Counted from the first letter of the stretch, positions 1 through 10,843 are shown. The stretch is DNA of 64,000 bases from Deinococcus radiophilus (GCF_020889625.1 NZ_CP086380.1:1383001-1447000), one strand, 5' to 3'. A program made the numbers and translations. The notes: generated by a model from the letters alone, not told the origin.

Positions 1-1
1 G

Positions 2-3000
2 CAGTACCGCGTGACCGTCAACACCAGCGCCCTGGAAGCGGTCCACAGCCGGATCAACACCCAGGTCCAGCAGCTCACCGCTCTGCTGGCGCAACTGCGC
101 GCTGCGGGCGGGGGCAATGGTGGCGCTGGCGCTGGCCGAGGCACTCCCGGCAGCGCTCTACCTGCGGGCACGGCCAACACCATCCGCGAGATCGAGCGCC
201 TCAACAACCTCTGGCAGCGCGGACAGATCAACGCCGAGAACTACAACTCCGCCCTGACCGCCATGCAGAGCCGCTTGCAGGCCGCTGCCCAGGGCGCAAC
301 CCGTGGCAGCGCCGAGTTTGCCCAGATCGACCGCGCCCTGACCCGCGTGACCACCTCGCTGCGGAGCATCAACACCGACAGCCTGGTCCGCATCCGGGCC
401 GACGCCTCGGCGCTGCGGCTGGCCTTTGACAGCGCCACGGCGGGCGTGCAGCGCAACTCTGCGGGCTTCCGGCAGGCGGCCCAGACGTACAGCCAGGGAG
501 CGCAGCAGCTGGAAGCCCGCCTGCAATCTCTGACCCGGCAGGCGCAGCTCACCCCTCAGCAACTGCGGCAGGTCAATCAGCAGCTCGCGCAGCTGGCACG
601 GGAGCAGAACACCATTGCGGGGCGCGTGAACCATGCGGGGCTGAGCGGCAACATCGTGAACGCTGGCGGGGCGCTGGGCCAGGGCGCCGGAGCGGGCTTG
701 ACCATGATGGGCGGGGGCCTGGGCATGGTGGCCGCGCAGGGCGCGATGGTCGCCGCAGCCATGAACAGCATCTACCAGTCATCCGGTAAGGCGGGCCTGG
801 CGCTGGGTGGCGTGGGCCTGGCGGCCATTGGAGCCGTAGGAGCGCTGGGTAGCCTGGGCACGGTGGGCCTCTCCGAAGTGAAAAAGGTGGAGACGGCCAC
901 CAACATCCTGAAAGCCAACGGCGCGCCGAATATCGAGGCTTTTCAAGGCCAGCTGGAGGACCTGAAGGAATCCCTGGGTGGCGTGGGCGATAGCTTTACT
1001 AAGGGTGATTTTGGTCTTGCTACCGCCGACATCGTGAAAGCCGGCGTGGAGTCCGCCGACGCGCTGACCCTGATGACCAGCAGCACCAAACTGGCCGCCG
1101 CCGAGCAGATCAACCTGACTGAAGCGTCCGGCCTGCTGCTGAAGAATTTGCGCCAGTACGATTACGAGGTGGGGGACGCCGCCCGCGTGGGCGACATGCT
1201 GGCGATGGCCGGTAACGCCGCTGCGGGCACGGCCTACGACCTGAGCGTGGGCCTGGGCATCGTGGGCGGCACGGGTAAGCAAGCCAAGCTGGAAATGTAC
1301 GACCTGCTGGGCATGCTGGTCGAACTGGACAACAAGGGCATGTCGGCCGCCGACGTGGGGGCCAACGGTTTGCGCGCAGCCCTGTCCGCCCTCTCGGACA
1401 TCACCAAGAAGGGGCAGGTCACACTCGGAGACCTGACCATTGCGATGGTGGATGCGGAAGGCAAGGCCCGCCCCGCTGGCGACATCCTGAAGGACCTGGG
1501 CGAAAAGATGCGCGGCATGGGCGTTTATGTCAATAAAACTACAGGTGAGTTAGATGGTAACGGCGAGGCCATGCAAACCGTCTCCAGCCTGATGGACAAC
1601 CGCGCCGCTGCCGCCGTGATCAACCTGACCGGCGACTGGGAGAAGTGGAGCCAGCAGATCAAGGACAGTGGCGGCTACTTGGACGAATACGCCAACACCA
1701 TGCAGGAGGGTGTGGAGCCTGCCCTCAAGAGCCTGAAAAACGCCTGGGCCGATACGGGCGCCGAGTTCGCCAAATCGTTCGCCGGACCCCTGACCACCTT
1801 CCTGAACGAAACGCTGAACCCCTTCGTGAAGAAGCTGGGCGAGATGTTCGAGATCCTGGGCAAGGGCAATAAGGCCGAGATCATGGCCTCGCTGCAGATC
1901 ACCCCGGAGGACAACGGTACGGCTCAGATTCTGAAGGTACTGACCGCTGGGGCTTACACTGTGGCTGATTTTGTCGGTAGCGGGGGCCTGCTGGGCAATC
2001 CGCAGGACCTCGAAAACCAGGCCGTGAACGCCTACCGCGCCTCGCGTGGCTTGCCACCGCTGGGAGCCAATGCAGGTCAGGTGGGAGCGGGCGTGCTGAA
2101 TGGCAGCAATGGCCCCATGGGGCAACAGGCCAGCCAGGCCTTTACCTATGGCTTTATCAGCAACCTGAAGGACACTTTCCGGCGCGACCCTCGCGTGGGC
2201 AGCGACTGCGCCATCATTGCCTACGAAATCCTGAATGCTATCGGCGCGGAAATCAAAGGGACGGCGGTGCAAAACGCTTGGGTTCCAACCTTGGAAGCCA
2301 ATGCGAAGGCCAGCGGCTTTGAGCGGGTGCAGGGTGGCCCGCAGGCCATGCGACCGGGCGATTTGATCATCATCCCTAGTGCCACATCAGGCAGCGGCAA
2401 ACACGCGATGGTGTTTGCGGGCTGGCATAACGGCAAGGCCATGGTCATCCACAACCCTGGGACGCAGCGCAATGGTCAGGATGGCATCACCACGGTCTAT
2501 GCGGGTGGCGCAGAGCTGGCCAATGCAGCGGTCTACCGCGCCCCTGTCTCGCCCTTCACAGGCGGTTTCCAGCCTCCCACTGCTGGCAACCGCACCTTTT
2601 CGGAGTCCGGCGCAGTGGACCCCTACGCCAGCGGTGGACGTGGGCGCAGCGTCTCTCCCACAGGGGGACGCACCCCTGAGCAGCGCGCACAGGGCCTCTA
2701 TGACCAGCTCAAAGAGGCCGAGGCCAGCCGCAACGCCGGCTACATTGCCTTGGTCAACAAGAAGGTCAGGGATTTTGTCGCTGAAGGCTATAGCGAACTG
2801 TGGGACGCCACCAAAACGGCCAACAAGAGCAGCGGGCGCAGCAGTAGCCAGCAAACGCCAATGGAACGTGAGCAGGCCGCGCAGGCTGAGGCGCGGGCGA
2901 TGGATTTGCTGGAAGGCCAGCTCCGCAATGCCACTACGGACCGTCTGCGCGAGATCGTGGGCAGCGACGTAGGGCCGAACCTGAGCCTCGCCAAGTGGGA

Positions 3001-5959
3001 GCTGGCGGGCAAAATCCTGGAGGAGCGGGAGACGGGCCGCCCAGCCAGCCGTGACCAAACACCCGCCGAGCGGCAGGCGGCCGACCGTGCTCGCCAGCAG
3101 CTTGAGGCGAACATCCGCAACAAGAGCGACGCGCAGCTGGCCGTTCTGGTTGGCGGAACAGTCGGGCAAAACGGGTTGACCTACGAAACCTGGGAGCTGG
3201 CCGTCCGGGAGCAGGAAGGACGCCGAACGGGAAAACGGCCCGCAGAACTGACGCCGCTCCAGCGTGAGCAGCAACAGCAACGACAGGCCGTCCGGACGGA
3301 AAGGCTCCAAAATAACATCCGCGCCGCCAGTCCGGAGCGCCTGCAGGAGATCGTGGCCGGAGGCGTGACGCCGGAAATCAGCCTGGAACACTGGGAAATG
3401 GCCCGCGATGAAATCAAGCGCCGTGGGGAGGTGGCAGACCGGGAAGAAGAGAAGCGCGCCAAAGACGCTGAAAAACGCGCCGAACGTGTTGCCGAAGCCA
3501 CCGAGCAGGCCCAGCGGCAAATGACCGGCTACACCGTGGGACAGGCCCAGGCCCGCGCCGAGGTGGAGCAGGGCAACTTGGACCGCTTCCTGGCTGGTCA
3601 GCGTGCTGCCCTGGACGCGGCAGGCGAGGACAGTGCCGAACGCCTGCGCATCCTTGAAGAAGGGGCCGACGAGGAACTGACCATCCGCACCAACCTGCTC
3701 ACCGCCCAGTTGATTGCGGGCAAACGCGCCAACGAGCAGACGCGGCAAAACGCGCTGGACGGCATCCCCGAAGATGCCCCCGAAGAACTGAGAAAGGAGC
3801 TGGAAGCGGCCATCAATGCCGCCTTTGACACGGAAAATACCCGCCTGTATACCGCCTATGCCGACGGATTGCTGGAAGCCACCCGCACCGTCGAAAAGGG
3901 CGTGAGCGAGGCCACCAAGTCCCGCACGGCGGACCTGGCCCGCGAGTCCAAAGCCGTGCGCGACACGGTGGAGGGCTACGAGGATCTGGCCCGCAATGCC
4001 CAGGCCACCATCAACGCCGGGCAGTGGGACGAGGACGCGGCCCGCGACTATGCCCGCAGTCTCAGGGCACTGGGCGAGGCCGCTGACGAGGCAGGCATCG
4101 CGCAGAACACCCTGGTCGTGGGTGCGCAGGCGGCAGCCGAACTGCTAGGCAATACGGCCCAGGCGGGCAGTGACGCCGCGGCTACCTGGCTGGGCGCTGC
4201 TGCCGCCGAGATCGCTGTCGCTGGGCGGCTGGTCCAGCAGGGCGACACGCTGGGCGCCGTCATGGGCCTGGAAAACCTGATCACCCTGCTGGAAGAGGGG
4301 CCGCAGACCGATGCCACCCGTAAGGCCATCAGCCTGCTGAACGACGAGCTGGAGCGCATGCGGCTCAATATGTCGGACGGCGACTGGACCGGCATCGTCA
4401 ACACCCTGGCCGCCATCCGCGAGGGACCGGAAGAAAGCGCTGTGGCTGCCCTGCCCAGCGCTGAAGACCGCGCCCGCCAGCAACCCACCGAGATGGACCG
4501 GGTGCTGGGACGCGGGGAAGCCCAGGCGGGTGACGATCAGGCGGCGCTGCAACAGTACGGATTGGACCGTGAGAAGGTGAGGTGGACCGAGGAAAAAGCC
4601 GAGGCACTCCGGAAGATGACGGCCGCCGAACTGGCACAGCGCCGCGCCGAGCTGGAGCGCATCGGGGACAGCCGCGCCTTGCTGGAACTCCAGATGATCG
4701 ACACGCTGGAAACCGAGCGGGCCACCACCGCGACCGACCTGCTGGCCTCTGCCAAAGCCGAGCTGGACGGGCTCAACAAGGTCAGTATCCCGAGCTGGGA
4801 AGCCCTGGCCGACAAGCTGGAAGAGCAGGCCGAGCTGGGCGGCAAGAATGCCGAGAAGCTGCGAGAACTGGCCGCCGCGCTGCGGGAGGCTGGGCAGGCC
4901 AGCCAGAGCCTGGAGCAGTTGACCACCACGCTGCAGGAGATTCAGAGGGGCCTGGACTTCGCTGGCGACCTGTTCACCAAAATGAACGGTGGCGAGATGA
5001 ACTGGGGCACCGCTGCCATGAACTGGGCGTCGGGCGGCATCACCGCCTTCACCCAGTACATGAGCGGCGACATTGCCGGGGCCGTGATGACCAGCATCAA
5101 CATGATTGGTGATCTGGGGCAGGCCATCATGGATCTCAGCCCCGCCTTCCGGGAATGGAAAACCCAGATGCTGGAAGTGGCCCAGACGCAGAGGGAAGCC
5201 CTGGGTCTGAACACCGGCGGGTTTATCTCGCCCTGGCAGAAGCAGCTGGAAGAGGACGCCGCAGCCCGTGAGAAACAGGCCAACGCGGGATTCTGGCAGC
5301 GGGTGAGCTGGTCGCTGTTCGGTGGAGCGCCGAAGGTCATGAAGACCGAGTCGGCCAAACTTCTGGCCGAGCTGCAAACCATCTTTGCCGAGCTGGGCAG
5401 CGGCATGGCCAATATTTTCAGCTCCAGCATGGAAAGCGCCTTCCTTGAGGGCGACATGACGCGCTGGGCCGAAAACTTCGACAAGACCTTCGACGAGATG
5501 GTGGGCAAGCTCATCATCAAGACGATGGTGGAAGCAGCCATCCAGCAGGGGGCTGTGGCGAATGACCTGGCGGCGCTGACCAAGGCCATCCAGGAACAGC
5601 GCTACGGCGACATCCCCAGCATCCTGACCAGCATCAAGTCCAACGCCCGGCTGGCGCTCCAGCCCATTGCGGACGTGGCGCCCAGTCTGCCGGGGTTCGG
5701 GTCTGGGCGCACCGATGAGCAAGGGCGCCCCCTGGAGGGCGACCTGTTCGGGGCCGCGCCCAGCATCCAGCTGGGTATCCCGCGCATCGAAGTGCAGCTG
5801 CCCGCAGTGATGCAGCAGGGCATGACCGACTTCGCCGCCAGCGTGCCGGAGTTCCGGGCCGGAGCCCGTGAGCTGCTGCTGGGCGCTCAGGAGCTGCGGG
5901 CCGCACTCCGGGGCAACGGCAACCCACCAGCACTGACCGGATTAGGAGCCATGACATGA
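2..5959 (+). CDS. Phage tail tape measure protein with CHAP/NlpC-like domain (5' partial)
   Basis: This is a tape measure protein, which sets tail length and is ejected during DNA entry. The reading frame is open to the window edge; a GTG at 11 is possible, but the true start is probably upstream. Seen in the roughly 1,980 residues: an Ala/Gln-rich N-terminus, a hydrophobic Gly/Ala stretch at about 215-290, a TP901/PhageMin-type region at about 295-515, and a cysteine/histidine hydrolase-like domain at about 725-850 (SDCA cysteine, KHAMVF histidine) that would locally open peptidoglycan. Three tandem units of about 55 residues follow at about 950-1140, then long charged coiled coil and a hydrophobic patch near 1670-1720. 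The stop overlaps the next gene's ATG, as in phage tail operons. Domain names rest on motif reading. Confidence 0.88.
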   Translation, partial: QYRVTVNTSALEAVHSRINTQVQQLTALLAQLRAAGGGNGGAGAGRGTPGSALPAGTANTIREIERLNNLWQRGQINAENYNSALTAMQSRLQAAAQGATRGSAEFAQIDRALTRVTTSLRSINTDSLVRIRADASALRLAFDSATAGVQRNSAGFRQAAQTYSQGAQQLEARLQSLTRQAQLTPQQLRQVNQQLAQLAREQNTIAGRVNHAGLSGNIVNAGGALGQGAGAGLTMMGGGLGMVAAQGAMVAAAMNSIYQSSGKAGLALGGVGLAAIGAVGALGSLGTVGLSEVKKVETATNILKANGAPNIEAFQGQLEDLKESLGGVGDSFTKGDFGLATADIVKAGVESADALTLMTSSTKLAAAEQINLTEASGLLLKNLRQYDYEVGDAARVGDMLAMAGNAAAGTAYDLSVGLGIVGGTGKQAKLEMYDLLGMLVELDNKGMSAADVGANGLRAALSALSDITKKGQVTLGDLTIAMVDAEGKARPAGDILKDLGEKMRGMGVYVNKTTGELDGNGEAMQTVSSLMDNRAAAAVINLTGDWEKWSQQIKDSGGYLDEYANTMQEGVEPALKSLKNAWADTGAEFAKSFAGPLTTFLNETLNPFVKKLGEMFEILGKGNKAEIMASLQITPEDNGTAQILKVLTAGAYTVADFVGSGGLLGNPQDLENQAVNAYRASRGLPPLGANAGQVGAGVLNGSNGPMGQQASQAFTYGFISNLKDTFRRDPRVGSDCAIIAYEILNAIGAEIKGTAVQNAWVPTLEANAKASGFERVQGGPQAMRPGDLIIIPSATSGSGKHAMVFAGWHNGKAMVIHNPGTQRNGQDGITTVYAGGAELANAAVYRAPVSPFTGGFQPPTAGNRTFSESGAVDPYASGGRGRSVSPTGGRTPEQRAQGLYDQLKEAEASRNAGYIALVNKKVRDFVAEGYSELWDATKTANKSSGRSSSQQTPMEREQAAQAEARAMDLLEGQLRNATTDRLREIVGSDVGPNLSLAKWELAGKILEERETGRPASRDQTPAERQAADRARQQLEANIRNKSDAQLAVLVGGTVGQNGLTYETWELAVREQEGRRTGKRPAELTPLQREQQQQRQAVRTERLQNNIRAASPERLQEIVAGGVTPEISLEHWEMARDEIKRRGEVADREEEKRAKDAEKRAERVAEATEQAQRQMTGYTVGQAQARAEVEQGNLDRFLAGQRAALDAAGEDSAERLRILEEGADEELTIRTNLLTAQLIAGKRANEQTRQNALDGIPEDAPEELRKELEAAINAAFDTENTRLYTAYADGLLEATRTVEKGVSEATKSRTADLARESKAVRDTVEGYEDLARNAQATINAGQWDEDAARDYARSLRALGEAADEAGIAQNTLVVGAQAAAELLGNTAQAGSDAAATWLGAAAAEIAVAGRLVQQGDTLGAVMGLENLITLLEEGPQTDATRKAISLLNDELERMRLNMSDGDWTGIVNTLAAIREGPEESAVAALPSAEDRARQQPTEMDRVLGRGEAQAGDDQAALQQYGLDREKVRWTEEKAEALRKMTAAELAQRRAELERIGDSRALLELQMIDTLETERATTATDLLASAKAELDGLNKVSIPSWEALADKLEEQAELGGKNAEKLRELAAALREAGQASQSLEQLTTTLQEIQRGLDFAGDLFTKMNGGEMNWGTAAMNWASGGITAFTQYMSGDIAGAVMTSINMIGDLGQAIMDLSPAFREWKTQMLEVAQTQREALGLNTGGFISPWQKQLEEDAAAREKQANAGFWQRVSWSLFGGAPKVMKTESAKLLAELQTIFAELGSGMANIFSSSMESAFLEGDMTRWAENFDKTFDEMVGKLIIKTMVEAAIQQGAVANDLAALTKAIQEQRYGDIPSILTSIKSNARLALQPIADVAPSLPGFGSGRTDEQGRPLEGDLFGAAPSIQLGIPRIEVQLPAVMQQGMTDFAASVPEFRAGARELLLGAQELRAALRGNGNPPALTGLGAMT

Positions 5960-7542
5960 TCGAAAACTGGGAACTGCGGGTCTGGTCCCCTGCCGGGCCA
6001 GGGCCGCGCATCATCCCCCGCGATGAGAGCTATATCCGGGCCACCGGGCTGCGCATGCAGCTCACCCCGGAGCAGGACTGCCGTGAGGCTACGTTCGACG
6101 CGAAAGGGGCCGGATTGCAATTGAAGCCCCTGGACTGCGTGCAGATCGTTTACGGCGGCACCCCGCTGTTTTACGGCGAGCTGAGGGACGGGGGCAACGT
6201 GCGGGACGTGCATGGGCACCGGCATGTGCTGCGGAGTGCGGCCCTGGCCCTGAAGGAGGTGACACTCAGCCCGGGCTTTAAAACCCCTCAACAGCCCGCG
6301 CACCTGACGGTGCGGACCATCCTGCAGGACGTGATCGCCAGCGGTCAACTGGGCAGCCCCAGCGTGATCGGGTACGACGCGGCGCTCTGCCCCGACCTGG
6401 GCTTCGACTGCCGGGCTGTCGTGGATGCCGCGCAGCAGACGGCCTACGCCCTGCTGGAGCGGATCGCCCAGGACGGGGCAGGGTACGGCGTGAGCGTGCG
6501 CTTTGGCGTGCGCCCTGACCGGAAGTTCTTCTGCCTGCCTGCCCAGATCACCACCCGCGAAATCCAGGAAGCGGAGCTGGCGAGCGTGACCTGGAAGCCG
6601 CCTGTGACTGAGGAGCCGGTCACAGCGGTGCTGTGGCATGTGGCAAAGAGCAACGATGGGCGGTGGGTGACGCATCTCAGCGTCAGCCCTGAAGCGGCCC
6701 TCTACCGGCAACGGGTGAAATCCGTGGCGCTGAATGAGGGAGTTGATGTCTGGATCACCGCCAACGACGCTCATTACGCCGCCAGCACCGGCACAAGGGT
6801 GGACGTTTTCAAATACATTCCCGAATCCGACGAGATTGAGATCACACACGATCTAAACGCCACAGATTCTCTTCGAGACGGCGTGGGCTTTGAAGACCGC
6901 ACCATCGCGGGGGCGAGGGTCTACCTCGCTGGCGGAGAGTACGCCAGCGAGGTGTCGCTCACTGTCACCGCAAACGCTCAGCGCCTCGTGTTCCACAACG
7001 AGCACGGCTTTGTGGGGGACGAACCCGTTGGAGAGACCGGGCGCAAATACCTGGGACGTCAAGATACCTGGGCAGGTCTGCAGGTTGATGGCAAAGACGT
7101 GACCACGGTGCTAAGCAGCAGCCCCCATGTATTTACCGGGGCTTTTGGCACGGCCAAGCTTACCCTCAATCTGGCTGCCAGGCCAGAGCCAGCAGATTAC
7201 TGGACAGCCAACCTATGGTTGAGGGAGGTGCGGGCCGAGCGGGTGGACACTGCCTTACTCGACAAGATGGCCCACTACCACTACAAGACCCCCCACCCCG
7301 AACCCGCTGACCTGGAGCTGCGGACCTTCATCCCACCTGCCCAGCTGCCTAAGTACGTCACCCTGGGCACGTACCAGAGCATCGTGGACGGGTGGGAGTA
7401 CCGTATGTCGGCCCAGCGCGGCATGACCCTGGCGTGCCTGACCGGTCAGGCGGAAGACCCGGCGGCGCTGGCCCAGGCCGAGCTGATTAAGGCGCGGGAC
7501 GGGCAGGCGGTCATCACGGCGATTACCGCAGGAGGCACATGA
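5956..7542 (+). CDS. Phage tail/baseplate protein
   Basis: A 528-residue protein translationally coupled to the tape measure gene (4-bp overlap) and to the next gene. In siphophages the gene after the tape measure usually encodes a distal tail or baseplate hub protein, and that position is the main reason for the call. The protein is beta-rich, with no signal peptide or membrane segment. The N-terminus (LRVWSPAGPGPRIIP) resembles the start of baseplate hub domains that dock on the tail tube. I see no catalytic motif. The exact family is not recognised from sequence alone. Confidence 0.65.
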   Translation: MIENWELRVWSPAGPGPRIIPRDESYIRATGLRMQLTPEQDCREATFDAKGAGLQLKPLDCVQIVYGGTPLFYGELRDGGNVRDVHGHRHVLRSAALALKEVTLSPGFKTPQQPAHLTVRTILQDVIASGQLGSPSVIGYDAALCPDLGFDCRAVVDAAQQTAYALLERIAQDGAGYGVSVRFGVRPDRKFFCLPAQITTREIQEAELASVTWKPPVTEEPVTAVLWHVAKSNDGRWVTHLSVSPEAALYRQRVKSVALNEGVDVWITANDAHYAASTGTRVDVFKYIPESDEIEITHDLNATDSLRDGVGFEDRTIAGARVYLAGGEYASEVSLTVTANAQRLVFHNEHGFVGDEPVGETGRKYLGRQDTWAGLQVDGKDVTTVLSSSPHVFTGAFGTAKLTLNLAARPEPADYWTANLWLREVRAERVDTALLDKMAHYHYKTPHPEPADLELRTFIPPAQLPKYVTLGTYQSIVDGWEYRMSAQRGMTLACLTGQAEDPAALAQAELIKARDGQAVITAITAGGT

Positions 7543-7979
7543 TGAGATTTCTGGAGCCTCAGAGCTTCGAACTGCTGCGGGAGGGCACTGTACTGGTGGC
7601 CCTCCCGCCAACATTGGGCTTCCGTGAGCCGCTGGGCCGCGCAGACCCTTTCGAGTGGGACCACGCTCCCGGCAGCGCCGTGTGGTTCCCGCTGGGTGAC
7701 GGCATCCCGGCGGCGCGGCCCCAGCTCACCATCGGCGGGACCTGGATGTACGGCAGTGACGACGCCGCTATGGTGGCTGCCTCGGAAATTCACCGCGCCT
7801 GCCGCCGGGCCGACAGCGTGATGTTCCGGGGGCGGCAACTGGCCGACCTGCGGCCGGACCTGCCCGGCACCTGTCGGGCCAGCCACGGCACCCGCTACCG
7901 CGAAGTGACCTACACGCTGACTCTAAATCTGACCGAAGCCCTTGACCCTGAAACCATTGCGGAGGCGCAACTGTTATGA
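7539..7979 (+). CDS. Phage tail-associated protein, unknown family
   Basis: A 146-residue protein whose ATGATG start overlaps the end of the baseplate gene and whose stop overlaps the spike gene, so it belongs to the same tail operon. It is compact, mixed alpha/beta, without membrane segments or recognisable catalytic residues. Its position between baseplate and spike suggests an adaptor or minor tail component. That role is inferred from synteny only. Confidence 0.6.
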   Translation: MMRFLEPQSFELLREGTVLVALPPTLGFREPLGRADPFEWDHAPGSAVWFPLGDGIPAARPQLTIGGTWMYGSDDAAMVAASEIHRACRRADSVMFRGRQLADLRPDLPGTCRASHGTRYREVTYTLTLNLTEALDPETIAEAQLL

Positions 7980-10843
7980 GCTATATCCGAGGCACACCGC
8001 TCCACATCAAGCCTGGAGCAAAACTGACGGTGCAGCTGACACGCCCGTACCAATCCGGCACGCAACTGTCCCAGGCCCGCTATGAGGCCACCTGGGACGG
8101 CAGCAAATGGGTAGACCTGTTTACCCAGGCCGAGCTGAACATCCCTATGCCACGCCAGGGCAAGGAGGGCCCGCAGGCCAGCGGTGACGTGCATATCTAC
8201 ATCACCCAGGACCCCAACAGCCGGGATACGCGCAACGTGGCGCGGCTGACCTATGACGCCTCCACCTGGGGAGAGACAGCGCCGGGAGAACTCAATCTCA
8301 CCGTCAACCCGCGCCCGATTGCCTGGGTGGCGACGGCGGGCCTGCTAGAGCGCCTCAATAGTTTTGATGGTACGGCGCAGGCAGCCATCAGTGCCGCCGA
8401 GCTGGAGGCGCAGCGGGCGGAGCAGTTCGCGGCGGATGCAGAGCGGGCATCGTGGGATGCCGTAGCGCTTGCCGCCACTGGAGCTGGCCGAAAAAGCGCC
8501 GTTAGCCTGGCCGAAATGCCAATGGAGGCCAGTGTTTACAACATCATCAATGGCGCAGAAGCGGGCCAGACCTGGGAACGGCTGGCCGATGGGTCGCAGG
8601 TGCGGAGGCCCGAACTGGAGGCGGCGAGCAAAACGGCGCTGGATGAGGCCGTGACCGAGACGCGCAGCGAGATTGCTGCTGTGGACGCGGCGAAGGTGAG
8701 CGTGGACGTGTTCCAGCAGCAACGCACTGCTATTCCGCTCATCGGTCTGAGCAGCAGTGACCCCACCGGCGACTTCCAGCAGCGTGTGGCGGACGCGCAG
8801 GCCACGAAAAAACCCTTGGACGGCGCAGGGGGAGTGTATGAAATGGCCCTGAGCAGCGCGGTAGACATGACCGGGACCGTCATCCGCAACGCCAGCCTGC
8901 GCGTGGATGGCGCGGTCAGTGGCGGCTACCTGCGCCTGGACCTGCGCTCGCAGGTGCAAACGCTGACCGAAACGTTCCAGGGCACGCTGGGAGCCAGACA
9001 GATTACCCTGCCCGGCCACGCCTGCCGCCCTGGCGACCTGCTGTATATCTACGGCACCGAGCAGTATTCGGTGGGCCGCCCGGAGTACAAAACGGGCGAG
9101 GCCCGGCGTGTGCTGTACGTTGCAGATGCCAACAACGTGATCGTTGACCGGGGCCTGCAATTTGCGTATACGGCACAGTACCCCGGCAAAGTGGTGCGGC
9201 GCGGGCGAGAACTCCATACCGGCGGGTTTGACGGCACGCGCCTGGAGTACATCGGCGCAGGCAACCGCCGGGGGGTAGAACTGTACTACGGAGACGGACA
9301 ACTCGCCAGCAACGCCGAGTTTGTCGGCTGGCGTGAGCGTGCGCTGATGATGACAGACACCCACGGCACGGTGAGCGCCACCCGTATCCATGATGGCTAT
9401 TACGACGGCACCAACAACTCCTATGGGGCCAGCGTCGTGGCGCTGTCAGACGTAGATTTCGTGGCCTGTCACATGAGCGCAGGCCGCCACAACATCGCCG
9501 GGGGCGGCGGTTATCCGGGTATTTACCGCGTGACAGGCGGCAGCTACCGGGGTGGACACTTGGCAGGCGGGCCAGCGCTGGACGCTCACGGCAATATGTG
9601 GAGCCTCAGCATCAATGGCGCTGAGGTGTACGGCGGCATCAGCACCAATGCCATGCACTCCAAGATCACCAATAGCCACATCACGGCGGGCGCATCCGGC
9701 TGCCTGTATGCCCTGGACGAAGCCCCTGCCGGGGCCAGCATCAGGGCTGCCAACACATCGATGTTCCGCGCCGTGGGTCAGCCCGCCGCGCCGATGATTC
9801 GCCTTGTGCGGGCCTGGGCACAGGACAACACCACCAACAGCATTCCAGACGTGCGGTACGGCACGGTCAGCCTGGTCAACGTGGATTGCGAGTACCACGG
9901 CGGCAGCCAAAGTGAGGAGATCATCCTCGACCTCAACGCCAGCCTGAAAAAGCTTGAAATCCAGGGCAGCACCTGGCTGCGGGTAGGTAACCCAGGAGCG
10001 CAGAAATCCAGCATCTCGTACAACCGTATTGAGCACATTGATATTGATGGGTTGGTGCTGGGCGGTGAGCGCCTCGTCACTGCGCGAGCCACGAAGGTCA
10101 GCACGGCTACACACCCAATTCTGGAGGCGTCGCCCAAATCGGCTCGGTTCCGGGTGGTGCCGACAGGCGTGGGCGGCTACGCGGCGAGTGGCGCGCTGGA
10201 TCTGGTGGCCGCGGCAGACCTGCCCTGGGGTGATCTGGAGGCAGACATCACCGCCAAAGATAACCCCAGTTTGCCGTTGCGGGTGCGCTACTTTGGCCGT
10301 CTGCGCCTGCGCCAGATCAGCAGCGGCAATGCCTATGGCGCTGAGGTCACGGCAGGGCAGTATCAGGTGGGGGCCTGGATTGGCGACGGCACAGAGCTGC
10401 ACGTCAGCCCCGACACCATCATTGATGAGACGGTAGACCCCGCCCGGTTTGGTCTGGCGCTGAGCAACGTGGGCCGGGTCGTTGCCCCCAGCGCCCGCGT
10501 GCGTGGACGACTGGGCAGCATTTATGTGGCTGCCGGGACGCCTGTCTGGGAGCGCAGCAATCTGCGGGAGGCGACAGGCGCGGCAGATTGGCCTACGCTC
10601 ACGGGCAGTCTGGACAGCACGGCCAGCGTGGCAGCCAGCGCCACCAGCACGTTTAGCATCCCTGTTCCGGGGGCGGCGGTGGGCGATATTCCGCAGATCA
10701 GCCCACCCGCCAACCTGAGCGCCGATGTGTCGTTTTTTACTCGCATCGCCGCTGCTGGCAACGTGCAGGTCGTTGTCCGCAACCACACGGCGGCAACGGT
10801 GAGCATCGCCGGGACGTGGCGGGCACGGGTGAGTCGAAGCTAG
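7976..10843 (+). CDS. Phage tail spike/fibre with beta-helix receptor-binding region
   Basis: A 955-residue receptor-binding protein. Residues 1-110 form a probable baseplate-docking domain. An Ala/Glu/Gln-rich coiled coil lies at about 135-175. At about 260-300 the segment with FQQRVADAQATKKPLDG and GGVYEM looks like the usual entry into a right-handed parallel beta-helix. A long region to about 700 is rich in Gly, Asn, Ser and Thr with short repeating strands (SYGASVVALSDVDFVACHM), typical of polysaccharide-binding or depolymerising spikes. The C-terminal 150 residues look like a compact beta domain. It is the last gene of the tail operon and overlaps its predecessor by 4 bp. Which receptor it binds, and whether it has enzyme activity, cannot be read from the sequence. 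Confidence 0.75.
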   Translation: MSYIRGTPLHIKPGAKLTVQLTRPYQSGTQLSQARYEATWDGSKWVDLFTQAELNIPMPRQGKEGPQASGDVHIYITQDPNSRDTRNVARLTYDASTWGETAPGELNLTVNPRPIAWVATAGLLERLNSFDGTAQAAISAAELEAQRAEQFAADAERASWDAVALAATGAGRKSAVSLAEMPMEASVYNIINGAEAGQTWERLADGSQVRRPELEAASKTALDEAVTETRSEIAAVDAAKVSVDVFQQQRTAIPLIGLSSSDPTGDFQQRVADAQATKKPLDGAGGVYEMALSSAVDMTGTVIRNASLRVDGAVSGGYLRLDLRSQVQTLTETFQGTLGARQITLPGHACRPGDLLYIYGTEQYSVGRPEYKTGEARRVLYVADANNVIVDRGLQFAYTAQYPGKVVRRGRELHTGGFDGTRLEYIGAGNRRGVELYYGDGQLASNAEFVGWRERALMMTDTHGTVSATRIHDGYYDGTNNSYGASVVALSDVDFVACHMSAGRHNIAGGGGYPGIYRVTGGSYRGGHLAGGPALDAHGNMWSLSINGAEVYGGISTNAMHSKITNSHITAGASGCLYALDEAPAGASIRAANTSMFRAVGQPAAPMIRLVRAWAQDNTTNSIPDVRYGTVSLVNVDCEYHGGSQSEEIILDLNASLKKLEIQGSTWLRVGNPGAQKSSISYNRIEHIDIDGLVLGGERLVTARATKVSTATHPILEASPKSARFRVVPTGVGGYAASGALDLVAAADLPWGDLEADITAKDNPSLPLRVRYFGRLRLRQISSGNAYGAEVTAGQYQVGAWIGDGTELHVSPDTIIDETVDPARFGLALSNVGRVVAPSARVRGRLGSIYVAAGTPVWERSNLREATGAADWPTLTGSLDSTASVAASATSTFSIPVPGAAVGDIPQISPPANLSADVSFFTRIAAAGNVQVVVRNHTAATVSIAGTWRARVSRS

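Noticed and set aside
4145..5722. 525-codon open frame on the minus strand of the tape measure gene, and similar long frames opposite argS and the NMO-like gene
   Set aside because: Shadow frames of high-GC genes; no protein-like motifs and full overlap with clear genes.
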